Shown here: positions 40,954 through 41,301 of the stretch, in pieces
Layout: each line of letters starts with the position of its first letter
How positions within the stretch are numbered: the stretch's first letter is position 1
Origin: Actinomycetota bacterium
Lineage (GTDB): Bacteria; Actinomycetota; Actinomycetes; Propionibacteriales; Nocardioidaceae
Assembly: GCA_009701885.1 (NCBI GenBank)
Contig: WLJH01000029.1
Coordinates: forward strand, 1 to 41,301
Reading direction: 5' to 3'
DNA: 41,301 nucleotides
The notes under the pieces: generated by a model
What the model was told of the DNA's origin: nothing
What the model saw: the letters and a program-made list of their open reading frames with translations, nothing else
Databases searched by the model: none
Translations under genes and position numbers: made by a program

Positions 40954-41301
<348 letters not shown>

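Overview
The window is about 73% GC chromosomal DNA from an actinobacterium. The partial 16S rRNA gene at the right end (about 348 nt, V1-V2) reads like Nocardioides (Nocardioidaceae). That placement rests on recalled 16S patterns and on gene order, not on a search. Gene order is typically actinobacterial: pyrD-pyrF-mihF-gmk-rpoZ-coaBC-metK-priA, infC-rpmI-rplT-tsnR-kinase-pheS-pheT, and argCJBDFRGH. There is no sign of phage, insertion sequence, CRISPR or tRNA. This is core housekeeping DNA, and I found no convincing novel multi-gene system.

Layout. (1) 1-5439: end of pyrD, pyrF, a small lipoprotein, then mihF-gmk-rpoZ-coaBC-metK (nucleotide synthesis, nucleoid protein, omega subunit, CoA and SAM synthesis). 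(2) 5569-11215: priA (degenerate actinobacterial type), then def-fmt-rsmB and a small membrane-anchored protein. (3) 11222-13415: a minus-strand RecF/SbcC-like ATPase divergent from a stand-alone LigD-type polymerase domain and a small TY-Chap-like protein. (4) 13504-15143: diacylglycerol kinase-family lipid kinase and rpe. (5) 15179-18959: FMN riboswitch and ribD-ribE-ribBA-ribH, a full riboflavin set. (6) 19036-20636: hisE-hisG and a PH-domain membrane protein. (7) 20728-22369: minus-strand uridine-kinase-like and membrane proteins, divergent from an SseB-family gene. (8) 22367-29632: infC (ATC start)-rpmI-rplT, tsnR, an orphan cytosolic PAS histidine kinase, pheS-pheT. (9) 29680-30471: minus-strand mycothiol-dependent maleylpyruvate isomerase-family protein. 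(10) 30538-40491: an ArgR-controlled, tightly overlapping operon argC-J-B-D-F-R-G-nudix-H-mpg. (11) 40492-41301: rrn promoter, AT-rich leader and the 5' part of 16S rRNA.

The best non-gene signals are regulatory or repetitive. A TAnnnT-type -10 box lies 6-8 nt before the start codon of about a dozen genes, which predicts leaderless mRNAs and helps choose starts. A 22-bp tandem repeat family sits at the 3' ends of genes at two loci, with a related 22-bp pair at a third. Four phased 11-bp direct repeats abut the -10 box of the lipid kinase gene, like a response-regulator operator. Strong hairpins occur at every junction of the infC-rpmI-rplT-tsnR cluster, including a perfect 14-bp stem inside tsnR. 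Two ArgR boxes 20 bp apart overlap the argC promoter.
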